Source: CAYFVU01 sp964594775
GTDB lineage: Bacteria; Spirochaetota; Spirochaetia; DSM-16054; Sediminispirochaetaceae
DNA: 64,000 nucleotides
Reading direction: 5' to 3'
Assembly (NCBI GenBank): GCA_964594775.1
Contig: CAZQNO010000003.1
Coordinates: 45,806 to 109,805 of the forward strand
The translations under genes were made by a program, and so were the position numbers. Positions within the stretch are counted from its first letter, which is position 1, and every line of letters starts with the position of its first letter. This document shows, piece by piece, positions 24,838-33,665 of the stretch. The notes below the pieces were generated by a model that worked only from the letters and a program-made list of their open reading frames with translations, ran no database searches and was not told the origin of the DNA.

Positions 24838-26961
24838 TTAGCGCTTTTCTGAGGAATTTGCCTCGGCGGCTTCGGAGACATTCTTCTCTTCGAGCAGGTT
24901 GGTCAGCGGGGCGGGTTTGCCCAGATGATAGCCTTGACCGTAATCTACACCAATTGCCTTGAGAAGCGAGACGATTTCATCACTTGCGACAAACTCGGCG
25001 ATGGTTTTGATTCCGATGAAATGACCGAGACTGTTGATCGCCTCGACCATTCCATGATTCACGTGGTCCTCGTGCATATTTTTTACGAAGATGCCGTCGA
25101 TTTTGAGGTAGTCTACCGGCAGCTGTCGAAGGTAGTTGAAGGAAGAAAAGCCGCTGCCGAAGTCGTCGAGGGCAAAGGAGCAGCCTATCTTTTTTACCTC
25201 TTTGATGAAGTTCACCGCCGTACCCATGTTGCTGATGGCGGCGGTTTCGGTTATTTCGAAGCAGAATGCTTCGGGAGGAACCCCGTGTTCCTGAAATTCA
25301 TAAAAGAGGAAGTCCAGCGAGGTCTCTTCCGTCAAAAAAGGAGGAGAGAGGTTGATCGTAAAGATGTGTGAGATTTTCTCCTTGCCGTTTCCCTTCATCA
25401 GCTGCTTGTAGATCTTGAAGGCAGCCTGAACGACCCAGCGGTCGATGGCCGGCATGAGGTTGTACTGTTCTGCCGAGGGAATGAAATCCGCCGGCATCAC
25501 GATGTTGCCCTCAATATCGATCATCCGAATGAGGAGCTCGCTCTTCGGAATGTCCCCTTCCCGGCCGTCGAGCGATTGAATGGGTTGATGGTAGAGAACG
25601 AAACGGTCCTCTTCTAATGCCTTGGTGAGACGGCTTATCCATTCCATCTCTCCACGGCGTTTAATAAAGAGGTTTTCCTCGGTGTTGTAGACTCGTATTC
25701 TGTTGCCGCCGGCCTCTTTCGCGATGTAGCAGGCATCGTCGGCGGCGGCAAGGACGGAGTGGAGGTCTATGCTCTTAGCGTCGACCATCACGATCCCGAT
25801 ACTGGTATTGATGTTGAAGACATGCTTTTCCCAGATCAGTTTCTTCTCGTTGAGTCTGGTTTGCAGACGATTGGCGATTTCCATGGCCTGACGGCTCTGG
25901 GCGTCCTCTAAGAGGATGCCGAATTCGTCGGCTCCGAGGCGGGCACAGACATCGCTGCTTCGTACCACCGAACGAATGACGGTGGTGGTTTTTAAAAGGA
26001 GTTCGTCTCCCGCCGTATGCCCGCAGATATCGTTGACCACCTTGAACTGGTCGATGTCGAGGTAAATGAAGGCATGGCTTCTGCCGCTCTTCACCGCATC
26101 CTCGATCAAAATGGAGAGGTGGTCGGAGAATTCATCCCGGTTGGCCAGTCCTGTAAGGGTATCGTGTTTGGCTTGATAATTGATAGTTTCACTGAGGAGC
26201 TGCATTTCCGTGGTATCGCGGAAGGCGAGGACCTGTCCGTCTACCGAGTCGTCTCTGTCTCGAATCGTTGCCAGAGAGCCTTCTACGGGGATTTTACTCC
26301 CCCCCTTGTTCGTCAGAAGGGTATTCTTGAAGACGAAGGGTACGCTTTGTTCTTCGTTTTCCGCCATCTCAGGAAAGGAAAGGGGAGATTCGTCATGTTC
26401 GCTTAAGAGGGGGAAAACCTCTTCGAGTTCCCGGGACTTTGCCTCCTCTTCGTTCCAGCCGGTAATGTTTTCGGCCACCGGATTCATGAATTGGATGAGG
26501 CCGTCCCTGCCGGTGGCGATGATGCCGTCTTCGACACTGTGGAGAATCGCCGAGAACCAGCGCTCCTGTCTCCGGAGCTGCATGTTGACGTTGAATTTGT
26601 AGAGGGAGATGTCGATGGTGGTGTAGAGCTCCCTCTCCTTAAAGGGCTTGAGTATGTAGCCGTAGGGCTCGGCTTCCTTGGCTCGGTCGAGCGTGTTTTC
26701 ATTCGAATAGGCGGTAAGGAAGATTACGGGGATTTCGAAGGTCTTTTTTATCTGTGTTGCCGCTTCGATTCCGTCGATCTCTCCGGCGAGCATGATATCC
26801 ATCAGGATGATGTCGGGTTTGAGAGAGCCGGCGGTCTTCACGGCATCTTCACCCGTAGAAACGATGGGCGGGTCGGGAAAGCCGAACCGTTCAAGGCGCT
26901 TCTTGAGATCTAATGCGATGATCCGTTCATCTTCTACTATGAGTATCTTTTCTGTCCGCAT
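24838..26961 (-). CDS. Response regulator with PAS, GGDEF and EAL domains
   Basis: Cytosolic c-di-GMP signalling protein of 707 aa. The receiver domain (1-125) has the phospho-acceptor Asp55 in ILMDIML. A PAS domain lies at about 133-250. The cyclase domain (262-430) has GADEF at 343-347 instead of GGDEF, with an intact RSSD inhibitory site (334-337) five residues before it. The phosphodiesterase domain (440-690) has ELLIR (475-479), FEITET (568-573), DDFGSG (599-604) and LKIDG (Lys620). Phosphodiesterase motifs look complete; cyclase activity with GADEF is uncertain. No histidine kinase lies next to it. GGAAAGG precedes the ATG. Confidence 0.93.
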   Translation of the reverse strand: MRTEKILIVEDERIIALDLKKRLERFGFPDPPIVSTGEDAVKTAGSLKPDIILMDIMLAGEIDGIEAATQIKKTFEIPVIFLTAYSNENTLDRAKEAEPYGYILKPFKERELYTTIDISLYKFNVNMQLRRQERWFSAILHSVEDGIIATGRDGLIQFMNPVAENITGWNEEEAKSRELEEVFPLLSEHDESPLSFPEMAENEEQSVPFVFKNTLLTNKGGSKIPVEGSLATIRDRDDSVDGQVLAFRDTTEMQLLSETINYQAKHDTLTGLANRDEFSDHLSILIEDAVKSGRSHAFIYLDIDQFKVVNDICGHTAGDELLLKTTTVIRSVVRSSDVCARLGADEFGILLEDAQSRQAMEIANRLQTRLNEKKLIWEKHVFNINTSIGIVMVDAKSIDLHSVLAAADDACYIAKEAGGNRIRVYNTEENLFIKRRGEMEWISRLTKALEEDRFVLYHQPIQSLDGREGDIPKSELLIRMIDIEGNIVMPADFIPSAEQYNLMPAIDRWVVQAAFKIYKQLMKGNGKEKISHIFTINLSPPFLTEETSLDFLFYEFQEHGVPPEAFCFEITETAAISNMGTAVNFIKEVKKIGCSFALDDFGSGFSSFNYLRQLPVDYLKIDGIFVKNMHEDHVNHGMVEAINSLGHFIGIKTIAEFVASDEIVSLLKAIGVDYGQGYHLGKPAPLTNLLEEKNVSEAAEANSSEKR

Positions 26962-26993
26962 TGCCTTTCCGTTTGTCCACCTTCTATGCCTTA

Positions 26994-27022
26994 ATAATAG
27001 AGTTTGTGGAAGAAAAAATCAA
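26994..27022 (-). promoter_or_regulatory. Promoter for the REC-PAS-GGDEF-EAL gene
   Basis: Minus strand: -35 TTGATT (27022-27017), exactly 17-base spacer, -10 TATTAT (26999-26994). The predicted +1 lies about 26-27 bases upstream of the ATG at 26961, leaving room for the GGAAAGG ribosome-binding site. Confidence 0.6.
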
Positions 27023-27050
27023 ATAGGGAATAATAAAAGTTCTCACACTA

Positions 27051-27059
27051 TGATATACT
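27051..27059 (+). promoter_or_regulatory. Extended -10 promoter for the dgt-cyclase-trpR operon, overlapping a trp-operator-like half site
   Basis: TGATATACT at 27051-27059 is a TGn-type extended -10; no good -35 is seen. The ATG is 8 bases further on, so the message is probably leaderless. The -10 runs into TACTAGT (27056-27062), the core of the E. coli TrpR operator half site, and the last gene of the operon encodes a TrpR-like protein. Confidence 0.45.
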
Positions 27060-27067
27060 AGTGAACG

Positions 27068-28204
27068 ATGAAGTGTTTTGCAAATTTACTTGACGAGAAA
27101 CTCCTCCTAACTCGAAGATTTCCCCGGGAAGAAGATGAGAGAGGCCATTTTTTTCGGGATACCACCGCGATTATCCATTCCTACCCCTTCCGCCGGCTGA
27201 AACACAAGACACAGGTCTTTTTCTCGCCAAAAAACGATCACATCTGCACGCGGATAGAGCACGTCATGCACGTGGCCTCTATCGCCGCAGCGGTATGCCG
27301 AGGTCTCGACCTCGACGCCGACTTGGCCTGGGCGATTGGACTCGGGCACGATCTCGGACACACCCCCTTCGGTCATGTGGGCGAGCAGATCATGAGCCGT
27401 CTTAAGAAGGAAAACGGGCTGGATGAGTTTATTCATGAGATTTATTCCCTCCGAGTTGTGGATTACCTTGCACGCTACGGCAGCGGACTGAACCTCACCT
27501 ACGCGGTACGGGACGGGATAGTGAGCCACTGCGGTGAGGTCTTCGAACAGTCTATACGACCCGATTTTTCGGTAAAGGAGCTGGAAAAAATTCGGGGCCG
27601 TGACCGCTATCCTTCTACCTGGGAGGCGGCAGTCGTGCGTATGGCCGACAAAATTGCCTATCTCGGAAGGGACGTGGAGGATGCGGTACAGCTGAAGTTT
27701 ATCGAAAAGGAGCAGATCCCGGAGTCGGCGGCCCGGGTGCTCGGCATCAGCAACAGCGAGATCATCGGCAGTCTCGTAAGCGACCTTGTCCGAACGTCGG
27801 AAAAGACGGAGGCCGTCGGCTTCAGCGGCGAAGCCTTCGAAGCCATGAAGGAGTTGAAGGAGTTCAACTATCATAAGATCTATGGAAACCCCGTGCTCAC
27901 CGATTACCACCGCTATTTTGAACGAATAATGAGGAGTCTCCATGACTATCTAAAAGGCCTTTTCGCCTCCGCCGGCTTTGACTTAGAGAAATACCGGAAG
28001 GAGCGCAATCTCCTCTCCGTCCGCTTCGGCGATTATGCGCGGAAGATGCGGCCCTTCTACGAAACGGTCGACGGAGGCTTCGATAATATGGTATATGATT
28101 ATCTCGCCGGTATGACCGACGACTACGCCATCGAATGCGTAGCGGAAATAATGATCCCTAAGAAGATGGAGCATCAGTTCGATCAGCTGCTCCTCGGTTC
28201 TTGA
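27068..28204 (+). CDS. dgt: dGTPase-like deoxynucleoside triphosphate triphosphohydrolase
   Basis: HD-domain enzyme that cleaves dNTPs to deoxynucleosides and tripolyphosphate. The HD motif is complete: His65 in RIEHVMH, His94-Asp95 in GHDLGHTPFGH, and the later Asp in DKIAYLGRDVED. At 378 aa it belongs to the shorter dGTPase-like group, not the 505-aa E. coli form. The ATG at 27068 has no Shine-Dalgarno and is 8 bases after the -10. A GAF-GGDEF cyclase and a TrpR protein follow in the same operon, linking deoxynucleotide control to signalling in a way I do not recognise from elsewhere. Confidence 0.92.
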   Translation: MKCFANLLDEKLLLTRRFPREEDERGHFFRDTTAIIHSYPFRRLKHKTQVFFSPKNDHICTRIEHVMHVASIAAAVCRGLDLDADLAWAIGLGHDLGHTPFGHVGEQIMSRLKKENGLDEFIHEIYSLRVVDYLARYGSGLNLTYAVRDGIVSHCGEVFEQSIRPDFSVKELEKIRGRDRYPSTWEAAVVRMADKIAYLGRDVEDAVQLKFIEKEQIPESAARVLGISNSEIIGSLVSDLVRTSEKTEAVGFSGEAFEAMKELKEFNYHKIYGNPVLTDYHRYFERIMRSLHDYLKGLFASAGFDLEKYRKERNLLSVRFGDYARKMRPFYETVDGGFDNMVYDYLAGMTDDYAIECVAEIMIPKKMEHQFDQLLLGS

Positions 28205-28247
28205 GGGGCGGCAATGCGGCGATTATAGCAGCAAACGGGAGGTCCAC

Positions 28248-29303
28248 GTGGCAGCAGGCAACAGGGGAACAACGGGTGACGGTCTCGACGACTTGGTGAA
28301 ACTCTCCTTCTTTTCCGAAATAGGGAAGGCGATCGCCTCCACTTTTACCCTGCAGGAGACGGTATCCTGCGTGATGGAGCAGATAGGAAATATTTTCGCT
28401 CCGAGCTACTGGTCCCTCCTTCTGAAGAAGCATGCTACAGGAGAGCTCAAGTTCGTCCACGTGGTGGGAAGCGGCGTCGAGGATCTTAACGGGAAGGTCT
28501 TGCCGAAGGGTTCCGGTATTGCCGGCTGGATTGCAGAACACGGAGAGGCGGTGATAATAGAAGATGTGAGCCGCGATAAGCGCTTCAATCCGGAAATAGA
28601 TAAGATGACCAATTTTACCACCGAGTCTATCATCGGTGTGCCGTTAAAGAGCCGGGGGAAGATCTTTGGCGTCATAGAGCTGATAAACAAGCTCGACGGG
28701 TCGAGCTTCACCTCCTTCGAACTGAAACTGCTGCAGACGGTGGCCGATTATGCGGCCATTGCCATCGAGAAGTGCTACTACTTTCGATCGCTGCAGAGGA
28801 TGGCCAGCATCGATCCTCTCACCGGACTCTACAACCGGCGGTTTTTTCACCGCCATCTGGAGAAGGAACTCGAGCGGGCGAAGCGCAGCGGTGAATCCTT
28901 CACCCTGGTACTCATCGATGTTGACAAGTTCAAGACGATAAACGACAGTCTCGGACACACCGCCGGAGACAAAGTTCTCATCGCCATAGCCGACGCGCTG
29001 CGGAAAACGGTGAGAAAGGCGGATGTGGCCTGCCGCCTCGGCGGAGACGAATTCCTCATACTGATGCCGGAGGCCGGCGTTGCACACGCGGAGAAGCTAA
29101 AAAAGCGGGTGAATGCGTATATCGCGAAATCCGGCGACGAGTTAGGGATCGGCTTTTCCGTCAGTTTCGGCATTCACGAAGGAACGGCATCCAAGCCGGA
29201 GGAAGCTCTCGATTTCGTAGATAGGCGGATGTACGAAGAGAAGGAGAGGAAGAGCGAACGCTATGTCTTGGAGATGGAGAGAAATATCAGCGAGTATTTC
29301 TAA
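28248..29303 (+). CDS. GAF-GGDEF diguanylate cyclase
   Basis: Cytosolic c-di-GMP synthase of 351 aa. The GAF sensor spans about residues 20-178 (GSGIAGWIAEHGEAVIIEDV is typical). The cyclase domain covers 185-345, with metal site VLIDVDKFK, GGDEF at 265-269 and the inhibitory RKAD site at 256-259, so it should be active and product-inhibited. The start is GTG at 28248 with GGGAGG upstream. It lies 43 bases after dgt and 14 bases before trpR. The GAF ligand is unknown. Confidence 0.93.
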   Translation: MAAGNRGTTGDGLDDLVKLSFFSEIGKAIASTFTLQETVSCVMEQIGNIFAPSYWSLLLKKHATGELKFVHVVGSGVEDLNGKVLPKGSGIAGWIAEHGEAVIIEDVSRDKRFNPEIDKMTNFTTESIIGVPLKSRGKIFGVIELINKLDGSSFTSFELKLLQTVADYAAIAIEKCYYFRSLQRMASIDPLTGLYNRRFFHRHLEKELERAKRSGESFTLVLIDVDKFKTINDSLGHTAGDKVLIAIADALRKTVRKADVACRLGGDEFLILMPEAGVAHAEKLKKRVNAYIAKSGDELGIGFSVSFGIHEGTASKPEEALDFVDRRMYEEKERKSERYVLEMERNISEYF

Positions 29304-29317
29304 GGGAAGGGGGGTAA

Positions 29318-29650
29318 ATGACGGATACCAAAGAAGATACGCTCTGTTGGGACGAAAATCGACCGCTCTATGAGCTTTCGAAGGCTCTCACCATGTGCGA
29401 GGATGAGGTGCTTATGGAAGGATTTCTCCACAGCCTCTTCACCCCGGCGGAAGTAATGGAGATGGGCAAGCGCTGGGCTCTCGTCCGACTGCTGAAGCAG
29501 GGTTTGAGCCAGCGCAATATTGCCAAGAAACTTGGCCTGAGTCTCTGTAAGATAACCCGGGGTTCGAAAGAGCTGAAGAAGGAGAACTCACCCTTTCGTC
29601 GGATCATCGGCCTCTACGAGGAAAAGGATATGGAGAAAGCGGGCCGATGA
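29318..29650 (+). CDS. TrpR/YerC-family repressor
   Basis: All-helical DNA-binding protein of 110 aa. The helix-turn-helix at about 63-87 (LSQRNIAKKLGL, then CKITRGSKELK) closely matches the TrpR reader, including the TRGS tract with the Arg that contacts tryptophan and DNA in E. coli TrpR. The upstream segment FTPAEVMEMGKRWALVRLL corresponds to the dimer and ligand-binding helices. The TRGS match favours TrpR over the YerC subgroup, but tryptophan binding is unproven. It is the last gene of the dgt operon; a strong purine-rich site, GGAAGGGGGG, precedes the ATG. Confidence 0.85.
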   Translation: MTDTKEDTLCWDENRPLYELSKALTMCEDEVLMEGFLHSLFTPAEVMEMGKRWALVRLLKQGLSQRNIAKKLGLSLCKITRGSKELKKENSPFRRIIGLYEEKDMEKAGR

Positions 29651-29661
29651 ATCACCACAGC

Positions 29662-30453
29662 CTATGGCGGTGATCCGGCCTCGCCGTTAAACCACTTGAT
29701 TACTTCCATCGCTACTCTTTCCCGTTCCACCCCTTCGGTAATAACGTGCGGGCTTTCCTCCAGGACTATCCGGTGTTTCTTAGAAGAGGATATGCTGCCC
29801 TCGATGATATCGGCGACCTCCGGAGGGACCGTTTCATCGGCTTTTGAGACAATGGTGAGAGTTTCCGCTTTTACCTTTGTCAGGCATCGGCGGGTCATCC
29901 GCTGCAGCCGGTAGAGCTGTGAGGCCGCGTAGGAGCTGTGAATGCTCCAATACTCTTTTGCGAGGTAGTTTCGCTCCGGGTCCTCGCTCTTCTCTTCATA
30001 TTTTGAAGGGATCGTGGGAAGCACATACCGCAGAAGCGGGGTAAAGGGTAGCAGCCGGCTTTTCGCCTTGAGGGCGGGAGCGCAGAGCGCAATCTTCTCT
30101 ATATCGAAGCGGGAGGCGAGAATGAGGCTTAAAAGTCCTCCCATCGAGAGCCCGGTAACATAGACACGGCGGTAGGAGGCGCGGAGTTCCAGGTAAGAGT
30201 CGATGCTGCAACGAAGCCAATCCTTCCATCCGGTGAGGCTGAAATCGGCAAAGTTGGTCCCATGTCCCGGAAGCCGGGGAGCGTATACGGCATAACCGTT
30301 TTCGTGCAGCCGGTGCACGAGGTAGGAGATGTTTCCCGTTATGCCTCTGAAGCCTTGGAGGGCCAGGACGGCGGTATCCCCCGGCGCCTCGAGACGAATG
30401 GGAAGGGCTATGGAGACGGGGCGGGTTTCTTTCGGAATGCGTTCTATCTGCAT
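29662..30453 (-). CDS. Alpha/beta hydrolase (carboxylesterase / monoacylglycerol lipase type)
   Basis: Serine hydrolase of 263 aa. The nucleophile elbow GLSMGG puts Ser103 in place, the Asp is in KADETVPPEVAD near the C-terminus, and the His is in ESPHVI. The LPGHGTNFADFS segment matches the thermostable esterase/monoglyceride lipase group. There is no signal peptide, so it is cytosolic. The start at 30453 was taken because the -10 box is 8 bases upstream and longer frames run through the divergent dnaE promoter. The substrate is unknown. It converges on trpR with only 11 bases between stops. Confidence 0.86.
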   Translation of the reverse strand: MQIERIPKETRPVSIALPIRLEAPGDTAVLALQGFRGITGNISYLVHRLHENGYAVYAPRLPGHGTNFADFSLTGWKDWLRCSIDSYLELRASYRRVYVTGLSMGGLLSLILASRFDIEKIALCAPALKAKSRLLPFTPLLRYVLPTIPSKYEEKSEDPERNYLAKEYWSIHSSYAASQLYRLQRMTRRCLTKVKAETLTIVSKADETVPPEVADIIEGSISSSKKHRIVLEESPHVITEGVERERVAMEVIKWFNGEAGSPP

Positions 30454-30461
30454 ATGCCCAT

Positions 30462-30491
30462 AGTATGAACCGGGCCGATCTGATCTGTCCA
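30462..30491 (-). promoter_or_regulatory. Promoter for the alpha/beta hydrolase gene
   Basis: Minus strand: -35 TGGACA (30491-30486), 18-base spacer, -10 CATACT (30467-30462). The ATG at 30453 is 8 bases downstream, so the predicted +1 falls within 0-2 bases of it; no Shine-Dalgarno is present. Confidence 0.55.
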
Positions 30492-30551
30492 GTCCCGGCC
30501 GAAGGATTCGTCCGACCCGACCCTCCGGGACCACCGGGGGGAATTTTTTGC

Positions 30552-30580
30552 TTGCCCCGGCCCGGTATTAATGCTATACA
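30552..30580 (+). promoter_or_regulatory. Promoter for the dnaE-like gene
   Basis: -35 TTGCCC (30552-30557), 17-base spacer, -10 TATACA (30575-30580). The first in-frame ATG (30582) is inside the initially transcribed gap; the next (30594) would have a leader of about 6-7 nt. Confidence 0.55.
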
Positions 30581-30581
30581 T

Positions 30582-33500
30582 ATGTTTAGTAGTATGCAGA
30601 GCAGAGACTCCTATTCGCCCATCCACTGTCGATCCTTCTACTCTCTTCTAAAGGGACTTGTCTCTCCCGCGGCCCTCTGCCGAGAGGCGGCGCAAAGGGG
30701 GGCAAAGGCGGCGGGACTGGTGGACGTAAACGGATTTTACGGGTTGATGCGCTTTGCCGTCGATGCCCGCCGCTACGGGCTCAAGGCTCTGTACGGGGTC
30801 GCCGTGCACCGGGCCGGTGCCGGTGGTGCTGAGCGGGCCGGAGCTGCCGTTCGCGGCGAAGGTGAGCATCTTCTCAGCCTTCTCTGCCTCAACGCCGCCG
30901 GCTTCGCCAGGGCCAACGAAATCATCGGCGGCCTCCTTTCGGGAGAAGCCTACGATCCCGTGGCGGACCTTCTCTCGGGGGGCTGGGAGGGGCTCTTCGT
31001 GATAGTTCGGGATCCGTCGGTCCTGCGGCCTCTCGCTGCGGCAGGACGCCGGGAGGGACTTTTTGCCGGTCTGCCGTACGGTTATCCCTACGACCGGATG
31101 CGGCGCATCGCCGGGAGTCTTTCGCTGCCTCTCTTCGCCTTCAACGATGCGGTATACCTGCGGGATGAAGAGGCGGCTGTCTTTCGAGTGGTCCGCGCCA
31201 TAGGAGTTAATCGGCTCGTCTCCTCTCTCCCCGAGGCCGGCGGCCTGGGGCCGGCGGAAAAGATGGCCGACGCCGCGGAGATGCGGCGCTTTTTCTCCGC
31301 CGTACCCGAAGCTCTGGATAACGCGGAGGATTTCGCCGAGAGGGCGGAGGGTATCAGCGCTGCCCGCAGCTTCGTCTTTCCCTCCTTCCGCGGTCTCGAC
31401 GAAGAGAAGGCCTACACCCTGCTGCGGCGGTACTGTCTGCGGGGGGTGCGGCGGCGGTACGGGCCGGAGGCTCGACGCCGGATGCAGGACGAAACAGCCG
31501 CCGTTGCTCCTCTGCGGCCGGATCCGGTGTTCGAGCGTTTGGACTACGAGCTCTCCATAATCCGCCGAAAAGGCTTCGCCTCCTACTTCCTCGTCGTCCA
31601 CGACGTGGTTCGGCGCTTTCCACGGACCTGCGGAAGGGGGAGCTCGGCGGCGAGCATAGTCTCCTTTCTGCTGGGGATAAGCCATGTCGATCCGCTGAGA
31701 CACAATCTCTTCTTCGAGCGCTTTCTCAACGACCAGCGGATTGACCCGCCGGATATCGATGTCGACTTTCCCTGGGATGAACGGGAGAAGGCATTGGACT
31801 ATCTGTTTCGGCGTTATCACGGCCGATCGGCGATGGTGGCCGATCACGTGACCTTCGGTCCCCGTTCGGCCCTGCGGGAGGCGGCACGGGTCTTAGGCTT
31901 CGAGAAGGAGCTGCAGGACCGCTTCGAGACGCTGCGGCGGCGGGGCCGGGCGGGGGAGCTTCCCGATCTGCTGAGAGAGTCGGCGGCGCTGCTCTACGGC
32001 ATGCCCCGCCACATCGCCACTCATCCGGGCGGAGTGGTCATCACTCCCGGCCCTATCACCCGTTACACCCATGTGCAGCGGTCACCGATGGGCAGGCCCG
32101 TCATAGCCTGGGAGAAGGACGGGACCGAGGAGGCGGGCTTGGTGAAGATCGATCTCTTGGGTAACCGTTCCCTCGGGGTCCTCCGGGACTCTCTCGAGGA
32201 AATAAATAGGGTCTTCGGAAAGGGAATCGAATGGGAAAGCTTTTCGCCCCTCGAAGAGCCGCAGACGCGGAAACTCATAGAGGAGGGCGATACCTTGGGT
32301 GTTTTTTACGTAGAGTCTCCCGCCACCCGGCAGCTCCTGCGCAAGATGGGAAAGGGTGACTACGCACACCTGGTGGTCGCCTCCTCTATAATCCGTCCCG
32401 CGGCAAACCGCTACATCAATGAGTACGTGCGGCGGCTGCGGGGCGGGTACTACAAGCGCTTTCCCGCGGAGATCGCCGAGGTCCTGGAGGAGACCCACGG
32501 TATTATGGTCTACCAGGAAGATGTCTCCCGCATCGCCATTGCAGCCGCCGGTTTCGGCCATGGAGAGGCGGATAGACTTCGGAAAATACTTTCGAAAAAG
32601 GACCGCGCAGTGCGGCTCCCCGATTTCAAGAGGCGCTTCTTCGAGGGGGGGAAGGCGAAGGGACGAAACGCACCGCTTTTGGAAGAACTGTGGAACGGTA
32701 TTCTTTCTTTTGACGGCTACTCCTTCTGCAAGCCCCACAGTGCGTCCTACGCCCTTCTCTCCTATCGTCTGGCCTGGGTCAAGCGGCACTTTCCTCTCGT
32801 GTTTTTTACGGCGGTCTTGAACAACGGGGGTGGTTTTTACGAGCGGCAGGTCTACATAAATGCGCTTCGCCGGACGGGCTTCACCATACTGGATCCGCAC
32901 ATCAACGAGAGCGGACTAAAAGACTCGGCCGATTACCGGCGGCGGGGCTTGCGGGTGGGGCTGCTGCGCATGCGTGATCTTTCAATGGCAAGCGCCGAAC
33001 GCATCGTGGAGAGGCGAAAAGCCCGGGGGCCCTTCACCGACATCGTCGATTTTCTCGATCGGGTCCGGCCCGATGCCGCCTCGCTTCGTTCGCTCATCCG
33101 GGGAGGTGTGCTCGACTCGATTTCGGGAGACTACACCAGGCCCCAGCTCTTCTGGCTCTCCTATCAAAGGGAACGGGAACGCGGACTCTTCGGCTTTCCC
33201 CCGGTGCCGGCGGAGATAGGGGACTATCCGACATCGGTGAAGCTGCGCGATGAGCTGCGCTTTGTGGGGATTTTCGTAAAGAGCCATCCCCTCGAGCTTT
33301 TTCTCCCCCGCATATCACTGTTCGCCGACGGCGAGCTTCCTCTGATAGATTCGCGGAGTCTCGCCGCTTCGGTCGGCTCGAAGGTCCGGATCGCCGCTTA
33401 TCTCATAACGGAAAAGGAGGTTTTGACGAAGAAGCGGCGGGAGATGAGCTTCGTTTCCTTCGAAGACAGGTACGGAGTCTTCGAAACGGTGCTCTTTCCC

Positions 33501-33665
33501 GAAGCCTACGAGCGGCTCGCCGTCGTCTTGGAGGAAACGGCGGCGTGCGTGTTGGAGGGGAGGGTCGACAGAGAATGGGGGGCCCTGCAGCTGATCGTGG
33601 AGCGGCTCTTTTCTCTGCAGCGGCAGCCCTCTCACAGAATTAAAATTTCTACTCGACCTTGTTGA
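30582..33665 (+). CDS. DNA polymerase III alpha subunit (DnaE family, short form)
   Basis: C-family replicative or translesion polymerase of 1027 aa, shorter than the ~1160-aa E. coli DnaE. The PHP domain at the N-terminus is degenerate: the usual HLHxHSxYSLLDG reads IHCRSFYSLLKG, losing metal ligands. Polymerase core: GRGSSAASIVSFLLG, then DPPDIDVDFPWDER with the catalytic aspartates, and VKIDLLGNRSLGVLRD with the third. A helix-hairpin-helix region and a C-terminal OB fold (FVSFEDRYGVFETVLFPEAY) follow. The true start may be ATG 30594 (see promoter). No imuA or imuB neighbours are present, so assignment to the DnaE2 mutagenesis group is not supported. The 3' end overlaps the convergent barrel gene by 17 bases. 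Confidence 0.9.
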   Translation: MFSSMQSRDSYSPIHCRSFYSLLKGLVSPAALCREAAQRGAKAAGLVDVNGFYGLMRFAVDARRYGLKALYGVAVHRAGAGGAERAGAAVRGEGEHLLSLLCLNAAGFARANEIIGGLLSGEAYDPVADLLSGGWEGLFVIVRDPSVLRPLAAAGRREGLFAGLPYGYPYDRMRRIAGSLSLPLFAFNDAVYLRDEEAAVFRVVRAIGVNRLVSSLPEAGGLGPAEKMADAAEMRRFFSAVPEALDNAEDFAERAEGISAARSFVFPSFRGLDEEKAYTLLRRYCLRGVRRRYGPEARRRMQDETAAVAPLRPDPVFERLDYELSIIRRKGFASYFLVVHDVVRRFPRTCGRGSSAASIVSFLLGISHVDPLRHNLFFERFLNDQRIDPPDIDVDFPWDEREKALDYLFRRYHGRSAMVADHVTFGPRSALREAARVLGFEKELQDRFETLRRRGRAGELPDLLRESAALLYGMPRHIATHPGGVVITPGPITRYTHVQRSPMGRPVIAWEKDGTEEAGLVKIDLLGNRSLGVLRDSLEEINRVFGKGIEWESFSPLEEPQTRKLIEEGDTLGVFYVESPATRQLLRKMGKGDYAHLVVASSIIRPAANRYINEYVRRLRGGYYKRFPAEIAEVLEETHGIMVYQEDVSRIAIAAAGFGHGEADRLRKILSKKDRAVRLPDFKRRFFEGGKAKGRNAPLLEELWNGILSFDGYSFCKPHSASYALLSYRLAWVKRHFPLVFFTAVLNNGGGFYERQVYINALRRTGFTILDPHINESGLKDSADYRRRGLRVGLLRMRDLSMASAERIVERRKARGPFTDIVDFLDRVRPDAASLRSLIRGGVLDSISGDYTRPQLFWLSYQRERERGLFGFPPVPAEIGDYPTSVKLRDELRFVGIFVKSHPLELFLPRISLFADGELPLIDSRSLAASVGSKVRIAAYLITEKEVLTKKRREMSFVSFEDRYGVFETVLFPEAYERLAVVLEETAACVLEGRVDREWGALQLIVERLFSLQRQPSHRIKISTRPC

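Noticed and set aside
30648..31847. 399-aa minus-strand open frame within dnaE
   Set aside because: dnaE motifs are clear on the plus strand in the same region and the antisense protein has no recognisable domain or start site.
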